Shown piece by piece: positions 12,342-12,914 of a stretch of 12,914 nt of DNA. Source of the stretch: Thermoplasmata archaeon (lineage in GTDB: Archaea; Thermoplasmatota; Thermoplasmata; Thermoplasmatales; Aciduliprofundaceae). Every line of letters starts with the position of its first letter. Positions within the stretch are counted from its first letter, which is position 1. The translations under genes and the position numbers were made by a program. Below the pieces are notes generated by a model, which saw only the letters and a program-made list of their open reading frames with translations, searched no databases and was not told the DNA's origin. The DNA lies in NCBI GenBank assembly GCA_021163705.1, contig JAGGTO010000039.1:1-12914 (forward strand), given 5' to 3'.

Positions 12342-12914
12342 ATGCATATTGAAAGCAGGGTTGAAAAATTGAGGGAGTATATGGAGAGTGAGGATTTGGA
12401 AGCAGTGATTCTAATGAATCCTGAGAATCAGTATTACTTTACAAATTTCTACGCTATTACATATTCCAGACCCATAATAGCAGTGGTGGAGAGAAATGCC
12501 ATCCATCTCATTGTGCCACAGCTGGAGGAGATGCATGCTAAAGAAGAAGCAAAAGTAAATGATATTCGCACTTATTATGAAACTCCTGGAAAGGTAGGAG
12601 ATGCTATTATTCTCCTTAAAAAGCTGGTTGAAGGAAGTAAGAGAATAGGCGTAGAAAAAAGGTTCTTACCTATCTCCCTGGTGGAGTCTTTAGGAAAAGA
12701 CATCATTTTTCACGGTATAGATAGTTTTGTGGAAAATATGCGGATGATTAAGGATGATGAAGAGCTATCCCTTATAGTAAAAGCTGCCAAACTAGCTGAT
12801 AGGGGAGTAAAAAAGAGCATAGAGTATGCGAGAGAGAATGTGAGTGAGCTTGAGATAGATAATGCTGGAAATTTTGAGATTCTTTCTCAAGCTTCAAAAA
12901 ATTATCCGGAGATG
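12342..12914 (+). CDS. M24-family (Xaa-Pro) aminopeptidase, N-terminal part (runs off the window)
   Basis: The frame is open from ATG 12342 to the end of the window, giving 191 residues without a stop. Residues about 1-130 match the creatinase/prolidase N-terminal domain: AVILMNPENQYYFTNFYA (21-38), a PIIAVVERNAIHLIVPQLE strand pair, and RIGVEKRFLP (101-110). MRMIKDDEELSLIVKAAKLADRG (133-155) is the linker and first helix of the pita-bread catalytic domain, matching the family pattern R-x-I-K-x-x-E-E. The metal-binding Asp, His and Glu residues lie beyond the window, so catalysis cannot be judged. Such enzymes cut N-terminal residues before proline in the cytoplasm. No SD is present, and the gene is probably leaderless. 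Confidence 0.88.
   Translation, partial: MHIESRVEKLREYMESEDLEAVILMNPENQYYFTNFYAITYSRPIIAVVERNAIHLIVPQLEEMHAKEEAKVNDIRTYYETPGKVGDAIILLKKLVEGSKRIGVEKRFLPISLVESLGKDIIFHGIDSFVENMRMIKDDEELSLIVKAAKLADRGVKKSIEYARENVSELEIDNAGNFEILSQASKNYPEM

Overview
The window looks archaeal. It carries an Orc1/Cdc6 initiator, an ER-type (Ser-His) signal peptidase, a short archaeal-type S-adenosylhomocysteine hydrolase and an archaeal AAA ATPase with a DUF234 nuclease-like tail. Several genes have a TATA-like box centred about 25-28 bases before the start codon and no Shine-Dalgarno, which is the pattern of leaderless archaeal mRNAs. Base composition is AT-leaning, genes are packed tightly and purine-rich codons (AGA/AGG, ATA) are common. 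A thermophilic euryarchaeon fits, perhaps a Thermoplasmatota/Aciduliprofundum-like lineage, but that placement is a guess from style, not from a search.

Layout: (1) 1-521, the tail of a short-chain dehydrogenase followed by an MTH1-like Nudix hydrolase. (2) 484-1167 (-), a YgeA-type aspartate/glutamate racemase relative with one active-site position changed to Ala, convergent with and overlapping the Nudix gene. (3) 1247-2074, signal peptidase I, convergent with cdc6 through overlapping stop codons. (4) 2071-5865 (-), folC-hflX as an overlapping pair, then the cdc6/orc1 gene. The junction between hflX and cdc6 holds an AT-rich tract next to a sequence closely resembling an archaeal origin recognition box, so this is a candidate replication origin. 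(5) 5924-9700 (+), an MFS transporter and a three-gene ABC-2 exporter cluster (ATPase plus two different permeases) whose start region lies inside a long dyad. (6) 9701-9822, a small intergenic region with its own promoter-like element and a GC-rich, foldable sequence that is probably a small non-coding RNA. (7) 9823-11022 (-), the AAA ATPase/DUF234 protein whose start codon sits in a perfect 26-bp palindrome. (8) 11049-12269 (-), S-adenosylhomocysteine hydrolase, divergent from the 5' part of an M24 peptidase gene that runs off the window.

The genes form no single pathway. Most are housekeeping: nucleotide-pool cleaning, replication initiation, ribosome-associated GTPase, folate-type ligase, methyl cycle, protein secretion and peptide turnover. 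The transporter block and the ATPase/nuclease gene are the accessory part and carry the most distinctive cis-elements. There is no gene-free stretch longer than about 125 bases. I saw no tRNA, rRNA, CRISPR array or insertion sequence.
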